Below, in pieces: positions 1-11,168 of a DNA stretch of 64,000 bases; position 1 is the stretch's first letter; each line of letters opens with the position of its first letter. A program made the position numbers and the translations under genes. The stretch comes from Adineta ricciae. Its lineage: Eukaryota > Rotifera > Eurotatoria > Adinetida > Adinetidae. The notes under the pieces are model-generated. The model was not told the DNA's origin and ran no database searches. It was given only the letters and a program-made list of their open reading frames with translations. Location of the stretch: assembly GCA_905250025.1 (NCBI GenBank), contig CAJNOJ010000003.1:347650-411649 (forward strand), written 5' to 3'.

Positions 1-162
1 CAATATATAATCACGAAAAAAAACAATTTATTAAAACGCTAAAAGATGCTGTCAGCTCATTAATAGCGCATTTTTAATAGAAAAAGGAAATTCAAATAGT
101 TCAAACTTTTCCCATATTTGTAATAGTATTTCGTACCTTTTCTTCATTATTTATTTGTTTAT

Positions 163-213
163 GAGGGTGTGGGTGCGAGCGTCTTCTCTTTCGTTACTAC
201 CACCCACACCCTC
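163..213. repeat. Hairpin with telomere-like TGTGGG motif
   Basis: GAGGGTGTGGGTG at 163-175 is followed after 25 nt by its exact reverse complement at 201-213. The stem contains TGTGGG, which I recall as the bdelloid telomeric repeat unit. Only one unit is present on each arm, so this is not a telomere array; it may be chance or a relic. Confidence 0.5.
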
Positions 214-1716
214 AAGAGGGTGTCTGATTATAATCTGAAAAACTGCGTTTCGTGTTTGTTTTCGAAAGTATATGTTAATTTCATAGAATGGAAGCGTTTT
301 GTCATTTTTCTCTGCTCTTATTGTCAGTAGCAAACTAAGGAATTAATCTTATTTTTGACTCAGATTGGCAAACACGTTCAATGAAAACTAATTTACAATA
401 AAGGAAAATATGCATTATAATCTTTCAAACCAGTGGATATAAGTAATATCAGTTCTTCCAATCTCAAGTGAAGTAAGATGATTCGAAGGGTAGCGTATAT
501 ACATGATATGCAGTTGAGAAACTACGGGTAATAACACCTGATACTTCGTGATATCCAATATTCATGAAATTTTGTTATCTGTTGATATTAGACATATAAA
601 AAATAGAATAATCTCCAACATTCGTGGTACTGAGATAAAGTTTTAATGGACTATGTCATGACATGTTCATTGAAATTTCATTTATAAGACGTATTGGATT
701 CATCCCAAATAGTCTTTCGTATGATATTTTCATATTCTTACTGTATTGATTTCTTTTACCAATCGCTCTTTGATGCTATTTCTGACATAATCGAACAGAT
801 ATTTTTATCCAAACGACAAGAAATCATCTAGCTTCTCTATGAGGAGAAGATTAAATAATATTTTATATCTTCTAATGATATCCGAGTCTAGACAGTCGAA
901 ACTATCCAGCAGAAGACACAGTATACTGAAAACAAAAAAGGAGTTGTGCGAAACTATTTTTGCAGCGAAGTCGAAATACCCTTGAAGGTTTCGTATTTTT
1001 CTTTCTACTAAATCCTTAAAATGTTTAGCAGTCGTTGCAGGCTACGAAACCCTTCAAAAGTTTCACTTTACCTGAAAATATTTTAACAAGGCCTCTGCTT
1101 TCAGTGAAGAAGAGAAGAAAACCAACGTGACGTGTAGCGGAAGATAACGATTATCCGTTCTACGTAGTATTATTAATCAACCAAATTCTACCTGAACATT
1201 GCAATAGAAGCCGCCAGAGAACTTTTATTATGCGTATAATTACAGCGTACAATAAAAAACCAAACTATGCATACGTAAATTTTGCGAGATGGTAGGATCG
1301 TATGATGTGCATCATTTCTACAGAGCAGCAGAGTGATGAAACTATGAACCTAGTATTTTATTAGCATTGCTGATCGTTCACAGAATATTAGTAGATTTTT
1401 ATCTTATTGTTATCAATGGAATCAAATCGTGGAAAATAATTCTAGTAAGAGAGACTATGAATGCGCATCAATTAAGTAATAAAATCGATTTTCAGGCAAA
1501 TCATATGAGCAATATGTATTTCAGCAAAGGAAAACCGATCCTGAAGAACTAGAACACTGTAGTTCCATTCGTTTCATAACTTACTGCAGAAAGCACAGAG
1601 TAAAATCCTATGGAACGATATAACATATAGCACGCATTACATAAAATACTATCCTTCACAGCCAGATAATAAATCGGGTACTATGTTTGCTCTTCGTTGT
1701 AAATGCTCGCATATGC

Positions 1717-1944
1717 ATCAGCTTGTTCGGAAAGTTCGTGCAACTGACCCTGAATCGCTCCTTTGAAATATTTGAGCTACGTTATTCTATAGAGGGCGTG
1801 GTTTTATTTTTTTGCGTAATCACTGGCAACGTGTGGTTGATAGCGAAGGTCAATACATTTAATAAATATCATGATCAATTTCTGTGATCTAAGTCGATAT
1901 GGGTTCAACCCACTGAGTTGCACGAACTTTCCGAACAAGCTGAT
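1717..1944. mobile_element. Short element with 29-bp perfect terminal inverted repeats (MITE-like)
   Basis: The 29 bases at 1717-1745, beginning ATCAGCTTGTTCGG, recur as an exact reverse complement at 1916-1944. The 228-bp unit has no convincing coding capacity; a 66-codon ORF at 1687-1887 overlaps its left end but resembles nothing I know. Such a layout is typical of a non-autonomous DNA transposon (MITE). I could not identify a clean target-site duplication, so the transposon superfamily is not assigned. Confidence 0.6.
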
Positions 1945-3065
1945 ATGTCATGATTATTGTATTGTAAGAAACTAATCGGCAGTTATCTGTTAACAGAACT
2001 ACAGGTGTTTTAAAGTAAGATATTACAGCGTCCTTGTAGATTTGATGATTGTCTTTAAAGCTATCTGTTTGGGGATATCGAAAAGCGGCTTAACTTGTCC
2101 AATAAGCTAAACGCCTTGTTTCCCAAGAGAATCGATAGCGTTTGTTTTTTCGAAAGTTTTTCATGTTTTCTTATTTACTAAAATACCATGGGGTAACTAA
2201 TTCATCACAATGAATTTACAACAAATTTTTAAAGAATCTCGATGAGGGAGCTGTCATTCTATTTATGTAAAAGAGAGCGAATGTTCTAACTCACCCTTCA
2301 ACACAAGAAACACATATACATTTTAGGAGTGCCAGTTTAACTTAACTTTAAGTGTTCAAGTTAACGTCATTCTTGCGATAAGCCATAGCTCAGTTTTATA
2401 GTTTGTGGCTTTAAAAAGAAGTAAAAGATCATGTGACTGGTTTTTCAGGTCGACAAACGAATATTTTTCCTTTTTTGATTTACCTATCATCGAACAAGAT
2501 TTGAAAAATGAAACGGACACACAGAGAGATGCTGCATGTAGCTTTCAGGAAACTACATCGTGAAACTTATTACAATCATATGTTTCATTTACTGAAAGAC
2601 GTCAAATGGTGCAAAATAATCGGTGAAAACTGACCTGGTGGTATTTACTGTTCTCGAAAACAAAACTTACATAATCAAAATAAATCTCTAATGTAAGCTA
2701 TAGAATTTTTTTTATCTTCCACTATACTTTTTAGCCAAAAAAAAATAATTTAGAGGTGTCAATTTCTTTTGAAGAAAATCGAATCGGCAAGGAATCAAAG
2801 GCATAAAAGATGTCCTACTTTTAATTCTTAAAATTACCATTGTAAATGTCAAAACAGAATTCAATGAGCGTGCGTATTCTAATGCCATCTTTCTGCGCAC
2901 GCCAACAATTCGTAACTGTTGAAATGGTTACACGTCATTTGTTTTCGTCAAAAACATAAATAACTACATCATCACCATAAGTTACTACTCATAACGCATA
3001 AAGTCAAACATTTTTCATCCCTTTCAGTCTCTACGGTACGATCTGCTGCACGATTGAAATACAAC

Positions 3066-5448
3066 ATGCACACACTTTCCACATTACCCGTCGAAATTGT
3101 TTATCGAATTATGGATCATCAAAATAAGCTGACACTATTTTGCTCTATGCAAAATATTTCCCGGCGGCTCAATCAGATCCTGAGCACCTATGATCGATAT
3201 CGAGTAAGTTTACTTGGCACCTTAACACTCCTGTCGGTTGTTCTACATGTAAGCCTAGTGATATTTGACGTCATAAATTTCCTCATAGAATGAGGTACAG
3301 TAATCTCATAGTCCCCATATAATTTGATCGAATGAGACAATCGCAGTGTGAAGTCATATGAAATCAAGCATTCTTCCGCTCTCTCACCATTCTCCTATGT
3401 ATGTTACTCTATTCGATACAAAAGTGTATCAACTATCACTCTTGATGAAACTTCCCAAATCAAGCAATCTCATCTCCACAATTTCTAGCTCCATGCCCAT
3501 ATTAATTCTCACCCTCACCAAATCCAACTCCCACATATCATGAAAGTAGGACTTCTATTTCATTGGAGCGCGCCATCCAAAGATATATCTCACTAGAATC
3601 AATAACTATCGATAGTTATACCCTACTCTTTCTACTCGATCAGCTCACCGTAATCTCCTCTCTATATTGTCAACACAGTATTTCTTCACTAAACGCAGTC
3701 TTTCCTGCGCCACAACTACCATCATCATTCACACAAAAAAAACCTGACATCTAGATCCAACGGCTCCGTAAAAATCGTCCCCCAACATGACTATTTCATA
3801 TCACACATATACAATCAGAAGTATCACCAAAGGTTCTCTTTACTACTTGTCATTTTTATAATATATTCCTTTATTGTAGACACTCACCACACTATACCTC
3901 GGTTCGAACAGAATCGGTGCTGAAGGAGCACACCACATTGCGGATGCGTTGCGAACGAACACGGTAATATTCATCTCATTTCACGGAACGTGAAGTACTC
4001 AGCCTCTCTCACACCTACAGACACTCACCGCGCTAAACCTCAGCTGTAACGAAATCGATGCTGAAGGAGCACGACACATTGCGGATGCGTTGCGAACGAA
4101 CACGGTAATACAGATCTCATTTCACGGAACGTGAAGTACTCAGTCTCTCTCACACCTACAGACACTGACCACACTAATCCTGTTCGGCAACGGAATCAGT
4201 GATGAAGGCGCACATCGCATTGCGGATGCGTTGCGATCGAACACGGTAATATTCATCTCATCTCAGGGAAGGTGAAGTACTCAGCCTCTGCCACACCTAC
4301 AGACACTCACCACACTAAATCTCTTCCACAACAGAATCGGTGCTGAAGGGGCACAACACATTGCGGATGCGTTGCGAACGAACACGGTAATATTCATCTC
4401 ATTTCACGGAACGTGAAGTACTCAGTCTCTCTCACACCTACAGACACTCACCGCGCTAAACCTCAGCTGTAACGAAATCGATGCTGAAGGAGCACGACAC
4501 ATTGCGGATGCGTTGCGAACGAACACGGTAATACAGATCTCATTTCACGGAACGTGAAGTGCTCAGCCTCTCTCACACCTACAGACACTCACCGCGCTAA
4601 ACCTCAGCTGTAACAGAATTGGTGATGAAGGAGCACAACACATTGCGGATGCGTTGCGAACGAACACGGTAATATTCATCTCATTTCACGGAAGCTGAAG
4701 TACTCAGTCTCTCTCACACCTACAGACGCTCACCACGCTAGATCTCGGCGGTAACGAAATCGATGCTGAAGGAGCACGACACATTGCGGATGCGTTGCGA
4801 ACGAACACGGTAATATTGATCTCATTTCACAGAAGGTCAAGCACTCGGTCTTTCTCACACATACAGACACTCACCACGGTAGATCTCCACGGTAACGGAA
4901 TCAGTGCTGAAGGAGCACACCACATTGCGGATGCGTTGCGAACGAACACGGTGATATTCATCTCATTTCACGGAAGGTGAAGTACTCAGGCTCTCTCACA
5001 CCTACAGACACTCACCACGCTAGATCTCCGCGGTAACGGAATCAGTGCTGAAGGGGCACACCACATTGCGGATGCGTTGCGAATGAACAGGGTAATATTG
5101 ATCTCAGTTCACAGAAGGTGAAGTACTAAGCCTCTCTCACACATACAGACACTCACCACGCTAGATCTCCGTAGTAACGGAATCGGTGATGAAGGAGCAC
5201 ACCACATTGCGGATGCGTTGCGAACGAACACGGTAATATCGATCTCATTTCACGGAAGGTGAAGTACTCAGGCTCTCTCACACCTGCAGACACTCATTGA
5301 ACTAGAACTCGACCGTAACGGAATCGATGATGAAGGGACACAACACATTGAGGATGCGTTGCGTAGGAATGCAGTAAGACCGATGCTTTGCTGGAACAGA
5401 ATTTGGAATGTTTTTTTATCTAATTCTTAGAGCATCAATACGGTGTAG
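3066..5448 (+). CDS. F-box / leucine-rich-repeat (RI-type) protein, one LRR per exon
   Basis: The first exon (3066-3203) encodes an F-box-like start, with LPVEIVYRIMDH followed by LTLFCSMQNISRRLNQIL, ending at a GTAAGT donor in phase 0. From 3880 there are eleven phase-0 exons of exactly 84 nt, starting at 3880, 4021, 4162, 4303, 4444, 4585, 4726, 4867, 5008, 5149 and 5290. Each codes one 28-residue ribonuclease-inhibitor-type LRR of the form LTTLDLxxNxIxxEGAxHIADALR. A last exon (5431-5448) adds SINTV and a stop. I could not resolve the middle (3204-3879). A stretch near 3430-3490 reads VSTITLDETSQIK, similar to what I remember of the region after the F-box in rotifer F-box/LRR proteins, but it soon meets a stop, so the gene may be partly decayed. 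F-box proteins usually recruit substrates to SCF ubiquitin ligases through such repeats; that role is inferred. Confidence 0.6.
3880..5373 (+). repeat. Tandem exon+intron array, 141-bp period, 11 exons
   Basis: Eleven 84-nt LRR exons alternate with ten 57-nt introns, so the unit repeats every 141 bp with no indel from first to last. Introns start GTAATA (one GTGATA) and end in CTACAG or a close variant (one CTGCAG), and are as conserved as the exons. Units 2 (from 4021) and 5 (from 4444) are nearly identical including the unusual GTAATACAG donor region, which points to a later block duplication of three units (423 bp). Read through, each intron gives an in-frame stop (TGA after ACG). Confidence 0.93.
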
Positions 5449-7329
5449 ATATATCGCGCTGAATGGAATGGCAGAACAGGTGATAGTGGATCTGTTGACG
5501 GTTTGCTTAGAAAGGGTGCTTTTTAATTGAGAACTTAGTTGATATCATTTGCTGTGTGATTGTGGTGAGGGTGAGAAATAGTGATGGAATAGAAAATTAA
5601 TTTTGATGTGAGAAGTGGATGTGACCTGAATGAGAATGCTTTTTGTTGTGGAAAAATATATGTGGAATAGTGTAAGTGAATGTTTTATTTAGGGAGGCGT
5701 AACAGAGCAGTGTTTGATGGAAGAGCTGTGATGGTAAGATGCGTTAAGGGGAGGTTCTCTTGGTTTGAAATTTTTTTCTGAAAGTGTGTGATTGACAAGA
5801 CAACATTACTGCAGAGTGCGCGACTCTATTGGAGATATAGGGGAATTGAATCGAGAGGAGTACAGCATGTATGCATTTTACAGGTCAGTTCTCGTAAAAG
5901 TAAAGTGATCAGACCACGGCACATTGAATGGGAACGATGTTTCATTATTATTTTACTGTTTTATGTTTCATTCCAAAGCCTAAATGTGTTGAGAGCTTGA
6001 TAATGAAGTGTTGTTTGTTTGTAATTTGTTTTTGGAGAGGATAGTATGTATCCGTTATCTATGAATTCTGTGGCGCATTGGAAAGAAACGATGTATTATA
6101 AAGTGACTAAAATGGCACATTGAAGAGAGAATAGTCAAAAAGTAGCGCACCAAATCGCGCTGTTAGATTAATGATTTCCCACGATCAACGTAGCCTGAGA
6201 AGAAGTGATTTTGTCGATTATGATCAGCTCCATTCACTCTCAGTGTTGATCCACAGGAAAATATCAGGGAAGTATTTTTTACAACATGTTCTCAGTCAGA
6301 TTCGGACTGGTACATTTGATATCTAATGATAGGCAGCTATTGTACCCTTGCTCTAAGATCTATCTTTCGAATGATGAAAAAATTGAAACCATTTAGTTGT
6401 ACATCATTGAGGGTGAGGGGGAACGGTGTGCACATCGTGTAGAAGCACCGAAAACCGTTTGATTAAAAACTTCACTCAACTCTAGTTTTTATTAAAAGAA
6501 TCTGTGTTTTTTGTATAAAACTCACACTCGTCCGCAATTTCTCACATACAACAGCTAACAAAGTGTGCCATTTATAAACGCTTTAGCTTGCCTTTTATAT
6601 GTATGTCATGCTTAGATTATTCGATAAACATTCATCAATAAAGTCTAAAATCTTCGAGAAATAATATTAAAAATTTCTGATATAAAAAATAGCTATTGGT
6701 TCATGTGAATTCACTAGTCAGACTTTTTGTCAACGTGCATGAGCGCAATAACTTGACAATCGGCATTTTCCTTAACTGTATATTATTCAAAATTGATAAA
6801 TAAGACATGGAACGGACGAAACGAGAGTTGGAATACACTCATGTGCGAATATGTGTCCAGCATATCCTATGTAGGATCCGTTGTATCAGGGACCGGTTTT
6901 TATCTCTTACTTTTAGAACTCAGCTTTAACAAGCCGAAAAATGAACTAACTTGGTTCGATTTCTAACAAAAAAGACTCGTTCATACTCAGCACTTATAGC
7001 ACCAATGAGAGTGAATGCAAATGTATGAATAATATCAACACTTCTTCCTTCCAGTGATAGCTGCCTGTATCCAATCGGATGCCATGAAGTGACATCTGTC
7101 GTTCAAACTTGGGAAACAAGCGGAAAACTTTTACGAAATGAAAATAATTTTTGTATTGTTTTCTCCATATTTTTACTGATATTTCTTGGAAAATATACGA
7201 TCACCAATGACAAATCATCTTGTTTTTATTTGTTATTTTCTTTTCTCATTCACTTCATTCTTTCATTGACTGATAATAATAATTTCATCGTGTTACTTGT
7301 CAGACATTATTCATCTTTACACTTTCATA
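5449..7329. other. Intergenic, no gene seen
   Basis: AT-rich spacer between the LRR gene and the poly(A)-binding protein gene. Short ORFs at 5788-6000 and 7089-7355 have no family resemblance and unspliced, low-information composition. A pyrimidine stretch ending in CAG at 7301-7303 lies 26 nt before the next start codon and may be a splice or trans-splice acceptor. Confidence 0.5.
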
Positions 7330-8318
7330 ATGGATTCCAATGGTACAAATGGTAACGCTAACAATGGAGCTTCAACCGATGCAGAAATTATTCTTAGTCC
7401 AAGTCGACAAGAAAGTATGTCAGGATCCATTGTCGAAGCGTCTGAATTGAGTGATGAAACTGACATCGAAACAATGCGACAACGAATACAAGAAATGGAA
7501 GAAGAAGCGGAAAAATTAAAACAAATGCAAGTAGAGGTCGAACGACAAATTCAATTACCTGGTGCACCGGGAGCAAGTACGTGAATCTCTTGAAGCTTTC
7601 ATCTAAATCATTGCCTATTTATTTGTTTTAGCATCATTTCCGACCATAGAAGAGAAGATGGAAGCCGATCAGAAATCAGTTTATGTTGGCAATGTAACTA
7701 CGATGACAAGTTCTCTTGTGATGCGTTTATTTGATGTGTTTTATTAATAGGTCGACTATACTGCAACCGCACAAGAACTTGAAAATCATTTTCATGGCTG
7801 TGGATCGATTCATCGTGTAACTATTTTATGTGATAAATTTTCCGGACAGCCGAAAGGGTATGACGATGATTAGAATTGCATCTCAAGAAAAACATCCATT
7901 GTATCCTACTTTCTAGTTTTGCTTATGTTGAATTTGCTGATAAAGATTCTGTACAGACGGCTCTTGCTCTCGATGAATCATTATTCAAAGGTCGACAAAT
8001 TAAAGTAAACTATTTCATACACACGGTGATTGCTTGTGATAATCGTGTTCTCATTTCTAGGTTACTGAAAAACGAACAAATCAACCTGGTGTATCGTCGA
8101 CAGATCGTCCACCTCGCGGTGGCTTTCGTGGTTTTGGTCGCGGTCGATACATGCGTGGAGCTGCATACATGCCTTACGTAGCTTCACCTTATCGTGGTCG
8201 AATTGCTCGACCTATGTTCCGGTACGTACATCAAAATCAAACCTTTCGAACCTCGACGCGATCATTTTCTCTCTCTAGTGGTCGTGGCCGTTCAAGTTAC
8301 TTCTATTCACCCTATTAA
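7330..8318 (+). CDS. PABPN1: Nuclear polyadenylate-binding protein (PABPN1/PABP2 type)
   Basis: Six exons, 7330-7576, 7632-7693, 7751-7857, 7917-8004, 8061-8221 and 8279-8318, give 234 aa. The order is an acidic N-terminus, a Glu/Lys/Gln coiled coil (about residues 50-80, [19 protein letters not shown]), a single RRM with RNP2 VYVGNVDY and RNP1 KGFAYVEF, and an Arg/Gly/Tyr-rich tail ([14 protein letters not shown], ending [12 protein letters not shown]). This is the domain order of PABPN1, which binds growing poly(A) tails in the nucleus and stimulates poly(A) polymerase. Human PABPN1 has an N-terminal alanine run; there is none here. Start chosen at the ATG heading MDSNGTNGN, 26 nt after an AG acceptor. 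All exon phases agree. Confidence 0.93.
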
Positions 8319-10198
8319 ATGGATCATTGATCCCCACGAAATAGACACGACGAGACAAATATTCGGACGGCAATATTGGTCTATTTCGTTCGGTGAGGAA
8401 AATCTTCTGTTATTTCATTGTTTCGTTTTGTCTATGTCAATTGTAGTTCTTTTTTCTGTACTTTATTTCTTGATCATTGTCGTGGGAAATTAAGAAAACA
8501 AAATTCTAACAGATGATAAAATTTGCACTGAAAAATGCCGCGTTTTTTTCTCTTTTGTTTATTCATAACAGACTAATTCATTTGTTTTTTTTTCTTTTAA
8601 AAAAAAGAAACATAGGGCATGATGCACGGGATACATGTGTCTTGGCTTCGCCTTCATATTCGAATTTTTCACCATTTCATAGAAAAAAAATATTTGAAAA
8701 GATAAAAAAAGGAAAAAAAATGAAAAAAAAAATGAAAACCTAAAAAATAACTACAATTAAAAAAGAAAAAGAAAAAAAAATAAGTAAAAAAAAGATAATA
8801 ATAATAGTAATAAGAAAAGAGTAAATGAAATGGTGTTCAACTTGCAAAGCAATCAATGTTGGCTGTCAAATAGTAAAGTAAATGTGTTGTTTATTTCTTG
8901 TTTTTCTATCATGTTTACTATTTTTATGTACGTTTTTTGTCCATAATTTTGTTATTGAATACAAATTAGTCGTTAGTCTAATCCTGACGATGCAAAAAAT
9001 GAATTTCAGTTTTCATCAGAGCAATAAATACGAGACGTGATTGGTGTTCATATGCAAATAATATATGCTGAGAAAGGAATGAAACTTCATGAATAGCGAC
9101 AAGTAATATCGGATCGTGTATGTACCACTGATCAACAAGTATGTTTAGAAAGAATAAATCTTCGAAAAAAAAACTCATTTCACTAAAGAGTAATCCGGAG
9201 ACTGTTGGATATTGCACGTGTTTTTCGATAGTTTTCAGCTCGATTTAATTATCACTGTAGATTCATAGACACAAACTAAGATTTCGTTTGGCTCTATCGT
9301 AGTTTTAGTTTAAAATTGGAGCTGCGAACGCATATTTGACCCTGAGTCGTACTTTGTTCACCGCATATAAAATAGAATTCTGTCTTCAAATTTCGTAATA
9401 AATGATTCATAAGAGAAATATTACACAATCACTTTGCAACAAAAAAAATCGCGTATTATATACACTAACAGTTCTTTCAAAATCATATATATAGCTTAGT
9501 AAAAGAATTATCCGATATCGTTATTGTGATTTATCCACAGAACTGCACCATCTTTCTTTCATTCCTCTTTAGAAAGATGGAGCACGAACAGTTATTCACC
9601 CAATGAATATCTTTCCCCTTCTATGTTGTTTTTTCTTTCTTGCATTGCATTTATCTTCAAGGGATTGCTGGTTATTTGTCCTTGCGACTTGTATCATCTA
9701 ATGAATGCATTTCTGTTTATTTCTATCTTTTCTTTTTGTACTGATAATTACTTTTCATACGTCGATGAAAGACAACTTTCAGTATCTCTCGCACTTATAG
9801 TGAAATTTCTTCGAAGGATTTGTCATTTCTTGTCGTGAGTTGCTACGCATTGGCGCAATCCTTTCTCTAAATATAAATTCGCTTATAAATATCTGTTTTT
9901 TCTTCATTTATGGCATAGTTTTGGGTAAGCAAAGTGAGAGCTAAGTTTAGACTATAGACAAATACTAGATGATATGCTTGACCAGATTGATAGTGAGATA
10001 AATCTTTCGAAAAGAAAGTGCATGAAGTTTTTTCCTACAGTTTTTAAGCGTTCTTTTATTTTTCTCTTCTGACTCGGCGCGTCGTTTTGTGAAGTAGAAA
10101 GGTAAAAAAAGGAAATAAATATCCGAACGTCGAAAAAACACGGTAGGAAAATAATATAAGCATAGTTATTTATTTGGTGAGCGAATCATACTGCTAAA
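8319..10198. other. Intergenic, no gene seen
   Basis: Begins with the 3' UTR of the PABPN1-like gene, including a purine-rich A-tract region around 8690-8830. The small ORFs at 8978-9217 (minus) and 9623-9838 show no recognisable family. No tRNA-like fold was noticed. Confidence 0.5.
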
Positions 10199-11059
10199 AT
10201 GAATTATTTTCCACTAACATCGTTCGATGGTCTTCTACTAGCTGGCTACCATCGATCTGCGAAGTATGCCAAATATCCACGTGCATTATTAGTAGTTATT
10301 CACGGTCTCGCCGAGCATAGCGGTCGATATGAGCATTTATTCGACTTCTTTCACGAAAATAACTTTGCTGTTATTGCCATGGATCTTCGTGGTCATGGGC
10401 AAAGCGCAGGAAGACATGGTTTCATACCAACGGCAGAAGCTGTCTTCCAGGATTTAGATCTTCTCTTAAAAGAGGCCAGAAACATTTACCCATCGTGTCG
10501 AATGATACTCTACGGTCATTCCATGGGCGGGACAATAGTATTATCTTATACACTTGACCGATTTCTGCATAAAGCAGATCAATGCCCATATGGAGCAATG
10601 GTAGTGACAGGCCCTTGGATTCGTTTGGCTGGCAGGCTTCAACCACCGCGTCCTGTTTTTCACCTAATTCGAGCAGTTTGTCGTCTCCGTCCATCGTTCC
10701 ACGTTCGCCTACGATTCGATCCACATCGAATCACGCGTGATCAAGATATTATTGCAGCATATGGAGAAGATGAGCATGTACGTCGATCGACAACCTTAGG
10801 ACTCGCGCGTAGTATAGGTGGTGAAGCTGCTAAACTCGATCGACAAAACTGTACATTTCCTGTGCCAGTTTTAATCCAACATGGTGAGGCTGATTCGATC
10901 ACCAATCACAATGCTAGTCTAAGATTTGCAAAACGAGGAGAAAATATTGACTTTAAAAGTTGGCCAAACTGTTTTCATGAATTACATAGTGAGCCAGAAA
11001 GAGAGGAGATTTTTACTTTCACCTTAGAATGGATACGAGGAAAATTATCTTTACCATGA
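10199..11059 (+). CDS. Monoacylglycerol lipase-like alpha/beta hydrolase, intronless
   Basis: A single 286-codon ORF of the Hydrolase_4 (serine aminopeptidase S33 / monoacylglycerol lipase) family. Visible are the oxyanion-region VIHGLAEHSGRYEHL (33-47), DLRGHGQS (62-69), the nucleophile elbow GHSMGG (106-111, Ser108), the acid in QHGEAD (Asp232) and the catalytic His263 in ELHSEPE. It should hydrolyse monoacylglycerols or lysophospholipids to glycerol or the lysohead group plus free fatty acid. The full triad is present and the length is normal. No intron is present although the neighbours average several, and the wording is as close to bacterial lysophospholipases as to animal MGLL, so horizontal origin is possible. 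It sits 109 nt upstream of the Ro60 start on the same strand. Confidence 0.92.
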   Translation: MNYFPLTSFDGLLLAGYHRSAKYAKYPRALLVVIHGLAEHSGRYEHLFDFFHENNFAVIAMDLRGHGQSAGRHGFIPTAEAVFQDLDLLLKEARNIYPSCRMILYGHSMGGTIVLSYTLDRFLHKADQCPYGAMVVTGPWIRLAGRLQPPRPVFHLIRAVCRLRPSFHVRLRFDPHRITRDQDIIAAYGEDEHVRRSTTLGLARSIGGEAAKLDRQNCTFPVPVLIQHGEADSITNHNASLRFAKRGENIDFKSWPNCFHELHSEPEREEIFTFTLEWIRGKLSLP

Positions 11060-11129
11060 TTGAAATTCTTCTTTCTATTTTTCTAAGCGCTTCAAACAAA
11101 ACTGAGCATACATTTCTTCGGTATATTTT

Positions 11130-11131
11130 AG
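11130..11131 (+). promoter_or_regulatory. Candidate trans-splice acceptor before RO60
   Basis: GTATATTTTAG ends 37 nt upstream of the RO60 ATG, inside the 109-nt spacer after the lipase stop. Such a pyrimidine/AG site with no room for a promoter fits spliced-leader addition, but a 5' UTR intron reaching back into the lipase cannot be excluded. Confidence 0.4.
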
Positions 11132-11168
11132 ATACATATCTTTTTCTCGTTATCGATTAATTATTATC

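Larger units (their letters stand above)
1..3065. other. Gene-poor left end
   Basis: No open frame here is long enough, or looks enough like a protein family, to be called a gene. The DNA is very AT-rich. It holds a 13-bp-stem hairpin at 163-213 and a short inverted-repeat element at 1717-1944, listed separately. The final stretch ends in a pyrimidine tract and AG (about 3020-3027) just before the F-box exon, so it may include a 5' UTR intron or trans-splice acceptor of that gene. Confidence 0.5.

Noticed and set aside
3880..5373. Regular 141-bp repeats with variable parts, similar at first sight to a CRISPR array or satellite DNA
   Set aside because: The repeated 84-nt part translates into canonical LRRs in one phase, and the 57-nt part has intron ends; the period is far too long and the organism is an animal.
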